A stretch of DNA of 64,000 nucleotides, taken from contig JAPDNP010000001.1 of NCBI GenBank assembly GCA_025989215.1, forward strand, positions 1,054,001 to 1,118,000, read 5' to 3'. This DNA is from Neisseriaceae bacterium JH1-16. GTDB lineage: Bacteria; Pseudomonadota; Gammaproteobacteria; Burkholderiales; Chromobacteriaceae. Positions within the stretch are counted from its first letter, which is position 1; each line of letters opens with the position of its first letter. The position numbers and the translations under genes are program-made. Shown here piece by piece: positions 38,271-48,600 of the stretch. The notes beneath the pieces were generated by a model. That model saw only the letters and a list, made by a program, of their open reading frames with translations. It was not told where the DNA came from and searched no databases.

Positions 38271-40918
38271 CCATCAACGGCAAGTTGCACGATTGTGCCG
38301 CGGGCACGCTGCTGCTGGACGCGCTGCAGGCTGCCGGGGCGGCCGTGCCGACACTCTGCCATGATGCGCGACTGAAGCCGTATGGCGCTTGTCGGCTGTG
38401 CGTCGTCGAGGTCGCGGGCGAGCCGCGCCCGGTGGCCAGCTGCGCGGTGACGGTGCAGGACGGCATGCAGGTACGCAGCGCTTCCCCGGCACTGTCGGCG
38501 CTGCGTCGTACCAACCTGCAGCTGATCGCCCGGCACTATCCGCCCTACGCGGTGTTGGCCGAACCACAGCGGCCGTTCCACCGATTGTTGAACGAATATG
38601 GAGCGAGTGCGGGTGGCGAGCCCGTCGTCGATCCGTTCCATGACGACAGCCATCCCTATCTGGGCGTGGCGATGGAGCGTTGCATCCACTGTTACCGCTG
38701 CGTGCGCATCTGCGAAGAGGTGCAGGGGCAGTTTGTCTGGGAGGCCTGGGGGCGCGGCGAGGGCACCCGCATCGCACCGGGCAAGGGTGACGCGCTGTTG
38801 AGCGGCGGTTGCGTCAGCTGCGGTGCCTGCGTCGATACCTGTCCGAGCGGTGCGCTGTACGATAAGCGCACTACCGTCGCCCCCACCGCCTGGACCCGTA
38901 CCACTTGCGGCTACTGCGGGGTCGGCTGCCAGATGGAGGTAGGCAGCGCCGCGGGGCGGATCGTGGCGGTACGGCCGGCGAACAGCCCGGTCAACCGCGG
39001 CCACCTGTGCGTGAAGGGCCGCTACGCCTTCGACTTCAACCATGCCGCCGACCGCGTCACCACCCCGATGCTGCGCCGCGAGGGACGCTGGCAGCCGGTC
39101 GGCTGGGACGAGGCACTCGACTTCACCGCCGAGCGCCTGCAGGGGCTGATCGACCACTATGGCCCGGACGCCATCGGCCTGCTCGGTTCGGCGCGTGCCA
39201 GCAACGAGGAGAACTACCTGTTGCAGAAGTTCGCCCGCGTGGTAGTCGGCACCAACAACGTCGATTGCTGCGCCCGGGTCTGCCATACCCCGAGCGCCAA
39301 GGCGCTGAAGACCATGCTCGGCACCGGTGCCGCGACCAATTGTTTCGACGACATCGAGATCGCCAACGCCTTCCTGTTGTGCGGGGCGAACCCGACCGAG
39401 AACCACCCTATCGTCGGTGCCCGGATCAAGCAGCGGGTGCTGCAGGGCGCCCGGCTAGTCGTGGTCGATCCACGCCGCACCGAGTTGGCGGCGCTGGCCG
39501 ACATACATCTGGCGGTGCGACCCGGCCACAACATCCCGCTGTTCAACGCGATGGCGGCCACACTGATCGAGGAGGGGCTCCTCGACCGGGTTTTCCTTGC
39601 CGAGCGGGTCACCGGCCTGGCCGATTATGCTACCTTCATCGCAGACTACGCACCGGAACGGGTCGCCGAGGCCTGCGGGGTGGCGGCTGGCGACATCCGC
39701 GCCGCCGCGCGCTGTTATGCCGAAGGCCGCCCGTCGATGTGTTTCCACGGTCTCGGCGTCACCGAGCACCTGCAGGGCAGCGAAGGGGTGATGACGCTGA
39801 TCAATCTGGCGCTGCTGACCGGCAATCTGGGGCGGGCGGGCGCCGGCATCAACCCGCTGCGCGGCCAGAACAATGTGCAGGGCGCGGCGCAGATGGGCTG
39901 CGACCCGGCGACGCTGACCGGCTCGCAAAGCTTCCAGGAGGCCGGGGCGCGCTTCGAGGCCGCCTGGGGGACTCGTCTGCCGGCCAGTCATGGCCTCGAC
40001 CTGCTGCAGATGATGGACGCAGCCAAGGCCGGCAAGCTAAAGGCAATCTGGGCGTTCGGTTACGACATCTATCTGACCCTGGCGAACGCGGCGGACACCG
40101 CCCGGGCGCTGTCCGGGCTCGAACTGGTGATCGTTCAGGACTTGGTGCTCAATAAGACTGCAGAGGCCTATGGCACGGTGTTCCTGCCCGCTGCCTCCTG
40201 TTTCGAGAAGGACGGCACCTTCATGAACTCGGACCGTCGGGTGCAGCGCATCCGCGCCGCCTTGCCCCCGCTAGGCGAGGCGCGCCCGGACTGGTGGATC
40301 ATCCAGGCCCTGGCCGGGCGTCTCGGCCAGCCGGAGGGCTTCACCTTCAGTGACCCGGAGTCTATCTGGAACGAAGTCCGCATACTGTGGCCCGCCGGCG
40401 CGGGCTTGTCGTATGCGCGCTTGGAGGGAGAGAGCCTGAATTGGCCCTGTCCTGATGAAACCCACCCTGGGACCCCGGTTCTGCATCGTGACCGCTTTGC
40501 CCATGCTAAGACAACAGCCTTGGCACGCATCCCATTTATTCCGACAACAGAGCAGTTGGATGACGATTATCCGTTGCTACTGACCACCGGCCGTACACTC
40601 CACCACTTCAATGCCGGCACAATGACTTACCGTACGCCGAATGCAGTGTTACGACCAACGGATACGCTTGATATGGCCCCGCTGGACGCTAAGCGTTATG
40701 GACTGACTGATGGGGAGACCGTGCGAGTGCGCAGTCGCTACGGAGAAGTTCTGCTGCCGATACATGTGACGGAGACGATGCGGGCCGGCCAGTTGTTTTC
40801 CACTTTCCACCGGCCAGATCTATTTGTGAATCAGTTGACCTCTTCAGTGCGGGATCGGATGGTGCACTCGCCAGAATACAAAGTGACTGCCGTGAGGGTG
40901 GAGAAATTGACCGACTAA
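38258..40918 (+). CDS. fdsA: NAD-linked formate dehydrogenase, molybdo-catalytic subunit
   Basis: An 886-residue cytosolic subunit. 2Fe-2S domain (CHDARLKPYGACRLC), His-Cys region, two 4Fe-4S clusters (CIHCYRCVRIC, CVSCGACVDTCPSGA), a further cluster (CGYCGVGCQME), then the bis-MGD domains. The catalytic residue is Cys in CARVCHTPSAK, so not a selenoprotein. The NPLRGQNNVQGAAQMGCDP segment is typical of FDH. The last ~480 bp are visibly less GC-rich than the rest. No fdsC/fdsD or maturation genes nearby. Confidence 0.9.
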   Translation: MVQLTINGKLHDCAAGTLLLDALQAAGAAVPTLCHDARLKPYGACRLCVVEVAGEPRPVASCAVTVQDGMQVRSASPALSALRRTNLQLIARHYPPYAVLAEPQRPFHRLLNEYGASAGGEPVVDPFHDDSHPYLGVAMERCIHCYRCVRICEEVQGQFVWEAWGRGEGTRIAPGKGDALLSGGCVSCGACVDTCPSGALYDKRTTVAPTAWTRTTCGYCGVGCQMEVGSAAGRIVAVRPANSPVNRGHLCVKGRYAFDFNHAADRVTTPMLRREGRWQPVGWDEALDFTAERLQGLIDHYGPDAIGLLGSARASNEENYLLQKFARVVVGTNNVDCCARVCHTPSAKALKTMLGTGAATNCFDDIEIANAFLLCGANPTENHPIVGARIKQRVLQGARLVVVDPRRTELAALADIHLAVRPGHNIPLFNAMAATLIEEGLLDRVFLAERVTGLADYATFIADYAPERVAEACGVAAGDIRAAARCYAEGRPSMCFHGLGVTEHLQGSEGVMTLINLALLTGNLGRAGAGINPLRGQNNVQGAAQMGCDPATLTGSQSFQEAGARFEAAWGTRLPASHGLDLLQMMDAAKAGKLKAIWAFGYDIYLTLANAADTARALSGLELVIVQDLVLNKTAEAYGTVFLPAASCFEKDGTFMNSDRRVQRIRAALPPLGEARPDWWIIQALAGRLGQPEGFTFSDPESIWNEVRILWPAGAGLSYARLEGESLNWPCPDETHPGTPVLHRDRFAHAKTTALARIPFIPTTEQLDDDYPLLLTTGRTLHHFNAGTMTYRTPNAVLRPTDTLDMAPLDAKRYGLTDGETVRVRSRYGEVLLPIHVTETMRAGQLFSTFHRPDLFVNQLTSSVRDRMVHSPEYKVTAVRVEKLTD

Positions 40919-40925
40919 GGGTAGG

Positions 40926-40945
40926 GAGACCTTTGAACAGGTCTC
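40926..40945 (+). terminator. Small hairpin after formate dehydrogenase
   Basis: GAGACCT and AGGTCTC form a 7-bp stem with a 6-base loop, 8 bp after the fdsA stop. No U-tract; weak candidate. Confidence 0.3.
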
Positions 40946-41121
40946 GACGTGAGGTGCGGGAGTGTCTACGGTTCTAGGTGTGACCGGAACCATAAGTTGG
41001 CCACTGCAATCCAGATGGTGCTCGCTTCATCTGAAACGCCGGTTCAGCGATGAGCCGCTGCGCTACTCGTAACGGATCCTAGGACTATGGGCGTCGGACT
41101 GATTCGATTATCTCCCTTCGA

Positions 41122-41415
41122 TCAGCTCCCCAACAATTCTTTGACTTTCGTTTTTGCTTCAGCCGGGGCAACCCGGCCAGGTTCAGTGATGTCGTAGACG
41201 TGACGCGCCTGTCGACCTGAACACTCTTGGCGCGAGGCCAAATAGCCTTTCTTCGCCTGTCCATGCAGCATCGAGTAGGGCATCCCCCGGCTCATTTCGT
41301 AGCCGTGGCGGCGCAGATTCTCAATGAACTCCAGACCAAAGATTGGCCCTTCCGCTACATGGTGAAATATCTGAAGGCAGATCAGACTCCCATAGAGATC
41401 TTTGTCGGAACTCAT
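41122..41415 (-). CDS. PadR-family transcriptional regulator
   Basis: A 97-residue winged-helix regulator: IFHHVAEGPIFGLEFIENLR, then RGMPYSMLHGQAKKGYLASR and YDITEPGRVAPAEAK, the standard PadR pattern. The ATG at 41415 overlaps the chrA stop (ATGA), so it is the second gene of a chrA-padR operon and probably represses it. It lacks the long C-terminal dimer helix and belongs to the short PadR group. Confidence 0.8.
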   Translation of the reverse strand: MSSDKDLYGSLICLQIFHHVAEGPIFGLEFIENLRRHGYEMSRGMPYSMLHGQAKKGYLASRQECSGRQARHVYDITEPGRVAPAEAKTKVKELLGS

Positions 41416-42644
41416 AGTGCAATACTCAAGAGCCACCCAATGGCACCACAGCTGATTACCACCAGCCATGGAGGCAGACGCCAAAACATCAGCGCGACCA
41501 GGGCAACGAGCGCCAAGCCGAAGTCACCCGGTTGATGAATGGCGCTGGTCCAAACCGGATGATAAAGCGCGGCCAACAGCAGGCCGACCACGGCTGCATT
41601 CACACCCGCCAGTGCGGCTTGGGTTCTCACGTTGCGGCGCAGTCTCTCCCAGAATGGCAAAGCCCCTGTGACGAGCAGGAATGACGGGCTAAAAATAGCC
41701 ACGAGACACAGCAGGCCACCTAGCCAGCCTGATGGCCCCACCTTCATCGACGCCCCCAGGAATGCCGCAAATGTGAACAAGGGGCCAGGTACGGCCTGCG
41801 TGGCGCCATATCCTGCTAGAAATGCATCGTTGCTGACCCAGCCGGGAGGCACGACCGCTGCCTGAAGCAGCGGTAACACAACATGTCCGCCACCAAACAC
41901 CAAGGCCCCAGAGCGGAAGAACGCATCCACATCAGTGATAGCTTGGCTTTGACTGAGTGCTGTCAACATTGGCAGCCCCGCCAGCAACGCGAAGAAGAGG
42001 GCGAGCCAGACACCGCCAGCGCGCTGACTGACTTTAATCGGGAGAGGATCGTGTTCCTTCGCCTGTGTCGGCTTGAATAAGAGCACGCCGACCACCGCTG
42101 CGCTGGCAATGACCCCCACTTGTGCCCATGCCGACGATGCCGACAGAACCAGGCAGGCGGCAATTGCCATGATCGAAACCCGCTTTATGTCAGTGCACAA
42201 GTTGCGGGCCATGCCCCACACGGCTTGAGCAACCACCGCGACCGCGACTACCTTGAGACCATGTAGCGCCCCCGGTGAAATGACCAGCCCATGTCCGGAG
42301 ATGCCTAGGGCAAAGAGGATGAGTAAAAGCGCAGACGGCAAGGTAAATCCGGCCCAAGCAGCCAATGCTCCACGATAGCCATAACGCAGCAGCCCCAATG
42401 CCATACCGACCTGGCTGCTGGCCGGCCCCGGCAGAAATTGGCACAGTGCGACCAGATCGGCATAGCTGTGCTCTGGTAGCCAACGCCTTCGCACCACAAA
42501 CTCATCTCGAAAGTAGCCCAAGTGGGCAATTGGTCCACCAAAAGAGGTCAGGCCAAGGCGAAGGAAGACCAGAAATATCCCCCAAATGCTTTCTCGTTGA
42601 GAACCATCATCTAGAGTTGGCAGGTCGGTGTTTTGAGCATTCAT
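41412..42644 (-). CDS. chrA: Chromate efflux transporter ChrA
   Basis: A 410-residue inner-membrane protein with two homologous CHR halves: FLRLGLTSFGGPIAHLGYFR with LCQFLPGPASSQVGMALG in the first, FGGGHVVLPLLQAAVV with TQAVPGPLFTFAAFLG in the second. Full-length, about 10-12 helices. It expels chromate from the cytosol. Followed by an overlapping PadR gene. Confidence 0.92.
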   Translation of the reverse strand: MNAQNTDLPTLDDGSQRESIWGIFLVFLRLGLTSFGGPIAHLGYFRDEFVVRRRWLPEHSYADLVALCQFLPGPASSQVGMALGLLRYGYRGALAAWAGFTLPSALLLILFALGISGHGLVISPGALHGLKVVAVAVVAQAVWGMARNLCTDIKRVSIMAIAACLVLSASSAWAQVGVIASAAVVGVLLFKPTQAKEHDPLPIKVSQRAGGVWLALFFALLAGLPMLTALSQSQAITDVDAFFRSGALVFGGGHVVLPLLQAAVVPPGWVSNDAFLAGYGATQAVPGPLFTFAAFLGASMKVGPSGWLGGLLCLVAIFSPSFLLVTGALPFWERLRRNVRTQAALAGVNAAVVGLLLAALYHPVWTSAIHQPGDFGLALVALVALMFWRLPPWLVVISCGAIGWLLSIAL

Positions 42645-42744
42645 AGTTGACCGTCGAAGTTGAATCGCCGTGCATTTCAGGAAGGAAGAGTGTCAATATT
42701 ATGTGACTAACGGCATGACCAACTCACATGCCCGTATGAGCCGG

Positions 42745-43350
42745 TCAGTCTTGCAACGGTCTAGCTTCCCGATCCTCACCAGCATTGGCCATCAGTTCCA
42801 GCGCCAATGGCGCCTTGCCGTGTAGCAGCCAGCCGAATAGTACCGTCGCGACAACGGCGCCTACTAGCTGCGCGAAGATGAAGCTTGGCTGTCGGCCGGC
42901 CGGATGCCGACGAAGGTATCGGTAGCCGTGCGTGCCAGCGTGACCGCGGGGTTAGCGAACGAGGTCGAAGCGGTGAACCAGTAGACGCCGACAATGTAGG
43001 ACGCCACCGCATAGGGCACGGCCTCGCCGGCTACGTGAGCAGCCAAAGATTACGACCAGTAGGCCGACGGTAGCGATGAACTCGCTCCACCACTGCAACG
43101 ATCCGGTCCGGATGTGACGTGAGACAAAGAACAGCGGCTCCCCAAACATGTCGTGAGCCGCCGTTATACCGCAGAAAGCACCAAGGACCTGCGTCAGCAT
43201 GTAGAGTCCCGCCTCGTAGCCGGACAGCTCGCGTCGCAACACTGCAGCCAGTGACACAGCTGGATTTAAGTAGGCACTGGACACGCCACCCATGACACAC
43301 CATGAGCAATGCATTATTGCGATTATTACCACCATTTCCAGAATGGTGGG
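42745..43350 (-). pseudogene. Aquaporin (MIP family), frameshifted
   Basis: NPA-type motifs of both halves are visible: YLNPAVSLA in one frame and FANPAVTLAR in another, with RHIRTGSLQWWSEFIATVGL between. Frames shift near 43030 and 42885; a third frame carries the end (AQLVGAVVATVLFGWLLHG). The N-terminal helix appears replaced. Non-functional. The type resembles arsenic-locus aquaporins, but no ars genes remain. Confidence 0.75.
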
Positions 43351-43417
43351 TTGGCACGCGTCACGGCACAGTCCAAGCAACTCGCCCCTGTAGGCGGGTT
43401 TTTTTGTTTCCCTCGGC

Positions 43418-43840
43418 ATGGTTATCACAAAGCAAACCAGGAGCAAGCTCGTGCCACAGCAGGAATTGAAGGAGGTTATCGCAACCGCCGACTGCGCAAT
43501 CAACCGGGAAGACTTTGACGAATTGATGGCGTTTTACGTCGACGATGCCGTGCAGGTGGTCCAGTCCGGCATGCTCGCCCAAGGTGGCGAGCAGATCCGC
43601 GCCGCCTTCCCCGCCATCGCCAATTACTTCAGCCATCACCTACATGTCAGCCAGGCAGACATACCGGTGGTGGCTGGTGGAGACACCGCACTGGTACTGG
43701 CTCGCACAGTGTTTCGGGCGGAACGGGAAGCTGGGCAGACCTAGCAGGCTACCCGGTTCGCCACCTACATGTTCCGCCGGGATCCGGCAGGGACCTGGCG
43801 CTGCGCCTCGACAACTCCTACGGCATTGGGTTATGTCGGT
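43418..43840 (+). pseudogene. SnoaL/DUF4440-like protein, interrupted
   Basis: The frame from 43418 encodes an NTF2-fold protein (DCAINREDFDELMAFYVDDA, then HHLHVSQADI). It stops at TAG 43742-43744. The same frame goes on with ATRFATYMFRRDPAGTWRC, and then RLDNSYGIG in another frame. So there is one nonsense mutation plus one frameshift. Enzyme or binding role unknown. Confidence 0.65.
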
Positions 43841-44242
43841 CTGCTCCCGGGCTGGGGTGGCTCACGCTCTGCATCTCCTGGATGTTCCAGAATTGAATCG
43901 CCCCGGTTTTCTAAACGGATTGAGACCTTCGTCCGCTTGGTGCATGTGAACGGACGTTCTCGATGGCAGCGGTAACTGACGGCTTTGGCCGAGAAACGGA
44001 CCTTGAATAACCGGACATCCTTCATTCCCAGATTGGGGTCGTCTACGTCCCATCCTCGAGTACGCATGCTTTCGACACTTTTCAGTCATTGGCTGTCTTG
44101 CTGCTGAAAGACCGGCTACAGGAGGGGCGGCCACGTGGATTTGCTGATAATGGATTACAAGATCTCGGCAATGCATGGTCCTTGTGCAAGCACGAGAAGC
44201 CCATTACGGCCGCCCCAGAGCCTTGCGATGACTAGCCTGACA
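43841..44242. other. Intergenic region with no supported gene
   Basis: About 400 bases. Open frames lack ribosome sites. Around 43930-44000 it resembles the segments near 9740-9800 and 16210-16280 (see findings). Confidence 0.4.
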
Positions 44243-45595
44243 TCAGACTCCAATCCTGACGTTGTGACCAAGCGCCCGTAGCCCTTTGCTGGTTCGCATG
44301 TTCCGTGGCGGGAACTCGTCCGGGCGAGCCCATCCAACAATCTCCCCGAGGCTACTCAATCCGATGTGAGGGATTGCCAACTGGTCACTTCGGATCGCGT
44401 TCCAGAGTCGAGACGCAACGCTCCCGTTACCCCACACGACATAATTCAATAGGTCGAGCACCGTTTTTCCCTCGCGAGACTTCTGCCGCCAGAGCCACTC
44501 GCCGAACTTCTGAACCTTGTCGTCACCTGCTTGGGGGCTGCCAGGAAGACCGAGATGCTCGTTCTCCTGCTTGACGGCATGATCTCGGATCGCATGCACG
44601 CGAGAAATGGCATCGACAAACTCCTCCTCACTCAGCCTCAGAATACGGTCGCGTGCTAGTAGCTCACGTAGCCGCGGTGACCACTCGTAGATCGTGCGGT
44701 CCTCGAACGAGTGGTCGAAATCGGCGTCATGCCACCACTCCAAAGCCTCGCGCAGAGCTAACTCGGGATTTTTCGAATTTCTGGAGAAAAACTCTTCGTA
44801 GGGGTGGCGGTTTCCGTCTTTCACTTTCTTGTAGTAATACGCATGCAGGAACTGGTCTGCCTGAACACCAGGGGCTACCGATGCGTCGATCCAACCTGGT
44901 TTGACCTCCGGGTCTGAAACTCTGATGGCGATGGATCGCATCACCTGTAGCGTTTCGTTCCAGTCCTGCTCGAATTTTTGAAAGCGCTTTTCAGACGACC
45001 GTTTCGTGTCGACGAAAACCAATCCCTGGTTCTTCGGTAACAAGCGATCCTTATCGAACTGCTGTTCAAGACCGTATTCGTGTTTCGACAGTTCTGATCG
45101 CCGGTCTGTCAACCGCAGCTGTTCTTGGTAGATCTCCTTGGTCAACGGGTGTGAGCGGTCATCTACCTCCTCGAAGAAGCGGAGCAGCTCTCGTTCCATG
45201 TCCAACTCGACAAGTTCGTCGTGCGATAGGAAGGTGCCTGCCTCAATGTTCGAGATCCAAGCCCGATCAGACAGGTTGGCGGAACCGATGTAAGCTCCAG
45301 CATCCACCCACCAGATAATCTTTGCGTGCAGAATGTCTGGCACCAGCTTGCAGTCGTAGTTGAGGCTGGCCTTGTCCAGAAACCACTTCAAAACTGCTGG
45401 ATCGACGGCAACCGAGTGGTCATAGCGACCATAAAACTCTAGAGGTTTCAGGTGTTGCGCACAGGCGTCGAATAACTTCATATTGTCGCGGTGCGCGTAG
45501 GCGACTGCTGCACGAACACGCGTGCAGGTTTCGATAACCTCGCCCAGCAGGTTTTGTAGAAGTTGCTTGTTGAGCGGGCCGGCGATGAAGCGCAT
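44243..45595 (-). CDS. Phospholipase D-like nuclease (helicase partner)
   Basis: A 450-residue protein with one PLD catalytic motif, HAKIIWWVDAGAYIGSANLS (about residues 90-110: H-x-K, then G-S-A-N), so it should act as a dimer, as Nuc-type nucleases do. The N-terminal MRFIAGPLNKQLLQNLLGEV and VRAAVAYA fit a PLD fold. The C-terminal ~270 residues are helical and unassigned. It starts 32 bp after the helicase stop. The pair resembles the helicase-PLD core of Mokosh antiphage systems. Function by analogy only. Confidence 0.75.
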   Translation of the reverse strand: MRFIAGPLNKQLLQNLLGEVIETCTRVRAAVAYAHRDNMKLFDACAQHLKPLEFYGRYDHSVAVDPAVLKWFLDKASLNYDCKLVPDILHAKIIWWVDAGAYIGSANLSDRAWISNIEAGTFLSHDELVELDMERELLRFFEEVDDRSHPLTKEIYQEQLRLTDRRSELSKHEYGLEQQFDKDRLLPKNQGLVFVDTKRSSEKRFQKFEQDWNETLQVMRSIAIRVSDPEVKPGWIDASVAPGVQADQFLHAYYYKKVKDGNRHPYEEFFSRNSKNPELALREALEWWHDADFDHSFEDRTIYEWSPRLRELLARDRILRLSEEEFVDAISRVHAIRDHAVKQENEHLGLPGSPQAGDDKVQKFGEWLWRQKSREGKTVLDLLNYVVWGNGSVASRLWNAIRSDQLAIPHIGLSSLGEIVGWARPDEFPPRNMRTSKGLRALGHNVRIGV

Positions 45596-45627
45596 TTCTG
45601 TAGATCCTTTTTTATTTCATTGTCATC

Positions 45628-48600
45628 TCAGTTGCGAACTTCGATCGCCAGATCAAGGTCCGACCAAAAGGTTTTACCATCCGGCAAGCCTTCTGACAGG
45701 ACAGAGAAATAACGCTGTTCTTGCCAGGAGCGCTGATCTCCAACGACATACAGCCGTTGTTTTGCCCGACTAACCGCGACGTTCAGCAGGTTGGGGCGGC
45801 GTGCAGCCCAGCCCTTGGCCCCCGGTTTTTGCGGATTGCCGCCCAGCACCAGCACCACCACATCGGCCTCCTTCCCCTGCGTGGTATGCACCGTACCGGT
45901 TTTCTCGGTGTCGAACCCCAACTCCCCGGCCAGCTGCCTCAACCGATTGGCACAATCGCGGAAAGGGGAAATCAGGAAGACGTTGGCGGGCTGGACGCCA
46001 TATCGGTCACGCAGTTCTATCAGCAGGGCCTCGACGGCTTCGCCTTCCTCCGGAATCCAGTTGCCCTCGCTAGTTTTACCGACCACGTCTATCCAGGTAC
46101 TTCTGGGCAAAGGCATGCTGGCTTTCGTTTTGCCGTGAACCATCAGGCCATCGTAGGCGATCTGATTACTGATGGTGAACATCGGGTCATCGCAGCGGCG
46201 ATGCACGCGTAGCGGACAGCCCACCCAGACTTTGCCTTTGTCAGGATGGGGAAGATGGGTGCCCAGACTCATGGTTTGGTCCGCCAGCACTTGGGTTGAC
46301 GCTTCGCTGGGCCACCAATGCGACGCCACTCCATAGTGACGAGCCAGGGCGCCTTCCACCGTCGGCGGGATGCCGCTTACTGGTTCCAGCTGTTTCGGAT
46401 CGCCGACGACGACAGTGCGGGCGGCACGCCAGATAGCGCCTGCCGCCTGTTGCGGCAACGCCTGCCCAGCCTCATCGATGAGCAGCCAGCCAATGGCTTC
46501 CCGGCCTAGCCGTTTGAACATCCGCGGGATGGACGCGAAGGTGGTCGAAATCACCGGCACGACCAAGCAGAGCGAATCCAGCGCTGTTGCGGCAGCTTCC
46601 TCCGGCAAATTTTTACCTTGTAGCCAATCGCTGACCAGATTGATGTTGGCCAGGATCTCGTCTGGATGGTTTTCGATAAAGGCGCGATGGATATCCAGCG
46701 CGGCTAGGAACACGGCCTCGCGTGCTTTGCGCCAATCATCCCTTGCCCACGGCGCGGACTTTTCCCGGATATCGTCAGAAGCGCTTGGGGTCGGCCAAAA
46801 GTCGCCCAAACTGGCTTGGGCTTGGTCAAGCTGGCTCCGCACCGCGCTCAACTGCTTGTTCAGTTTTGCGAGTTCACCGTCCACCGGCTGTAAACTGCGC
46901 TCCAGCTCCAAGACGTGGCGTTGCAGCTCGGTTAGTTTCGACTTCATTTGTTGCACGTTCCGCAACGGAGCACTTAGCTCGTGTCGCGCGGCATCCAGCT
47001 CTTGTGTGAGCAAATGATGCCTATCCCACCATTGGCGATGAGAACGGCCGAAAGTGGCTATCCATGCCAGCAGTCCTGGCTTGTTGGGTTGATGTTGTTT
47101 TAGCGTGTGCGCGACGGAATCGAACCGTTGGCGCAGCTCGCCACAGAGATCTTCTGACTTCGCGACTTCTCCGGCCCATTGTTCCCGATCGCCGCGCGCT
47201 TGGACTAGCTGTGCTGCGATAGCGCGCCATGTTACCTCGGTCTTCGCTAAACGCTGCTTCAGGGTTGTCATCTGCTCGCTCAGGCCGGATGCATGAACCA
47301 ACTCTGCCCGGATCGACGCCTCCGCTTGCTGCGCGGTGTGGAAGCGTTGGATCGCATCGGTCCACGACATTGCCGGAGCGCGCTTGCGTTTCTTGATCAG
47401 CTCGAGGTGGTATTTGAGGCCTTCGCCCCGCCTTGGGGTGAAGTGCGGTGGCGGTGGGGCGCCATCTTGGTTTTCCTTGGGATTGCGCCACCAGAAAACA
47501 TTCATGAATGCCTCCCGGTTGGTCTTACTGCCTAGTCGAGCAGCCAACAGACCCCAGGCAGGTTTGCCAATCAACTCCGCCGCCAGTTCGGAGAAGTAAT
47601 CGCTCCGGTCGAGCACAGGCTTTGGCACCGCCTTAGTCTCTGGCAGCTCCAGCGAAATGTTCTCTACCGCCCCGTTATTGGCCGAGGCAACGACGATAGC
47701 GAAGCCTTTTATGCTCTGATGCAGCGGATGGTAAGAAATGCGCGTGTCACCGAGCTTAAAAGTCGTTATGGAGGTCAAGGCGCCTTGGCCCTTGGCGGCG
47801 AGCAGTTGCGCCCGCTGGGTGACCACCGACGCGACGACATCGCGCAGCAACGTGGTTTTCCCGGTGCCCGGTGGGCCGTTCACGGCAAAGATACCGGGCT
47901 GGGTGACGCAGCGCCGCCAGATTTCGTTGACCGCCAGCTGCTGGCTGAACGCCAACGGGTATTGCAAGGGCCAGCACCCAGCAGGCGCTTGTTTCGGTAG
48001 CAGGCATCGGAAGGCAGTCTTCAGGCCTTGCTCGGAGCGGATGTCGGTGCGCTGTTGTCCGGATGTGGCGGTCGCTGTCATGTATTCGACAAACCCCTGG
48101 CCGATATCCTTACGCTGCCATGCCGCACCCAGCTGCCGCAATTCCTTGATGAAGAAGCTGTTGATCAGATCATCCGTGACCTCAGGGGCCTTCTTCTGGC
48201 TGTCTGACTCAGTTTTCTTGTCGGCTTGCGGCGCGTTCACTTGAAAGCATTTCACAACGCAGGCGTGCCTTGGGTCCAACGCCGACAGGGGAAAGTGGGT
48301 CTTTTCACAAACGAGCTGGGCCAGCTGATCAAGCCAGGCCAGGTCGGCTGCTGTCTTCTCCCGTTGCAAGCGTGCGGCCTCATCCGAGACCCATTGCATC
48401 AGATGCCGAGCCAAGTCGTCGAAATCGGAAAATCCGCTATCGATATTGGGAATAAAATCACTGGGTGCGGACAAGCCGGCTAAGTCGGCCGGAATGCTTT
48501 GTTCAAGCGAGAGGACGCCTTCGTCGTGTCGCAGAATCTGCCCCGCAGCCCATACGGGAAGGGAGAGCGCGAACGACTCATACAGCGGAATGCCAAGTTC

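Noticed and set aside
38905-40155. 416-codon plus-strand frame inside fdsA
   Set aside because: Arg/Gly-rich frame shadow of the clearly recognisable formate dehydrogenase.
38258-40918. Selenocysteine formate dehydrogenase
   Set aside because: The active-site codon encodes Cys (CARVCHTPS) and there is no in-frame TGA.
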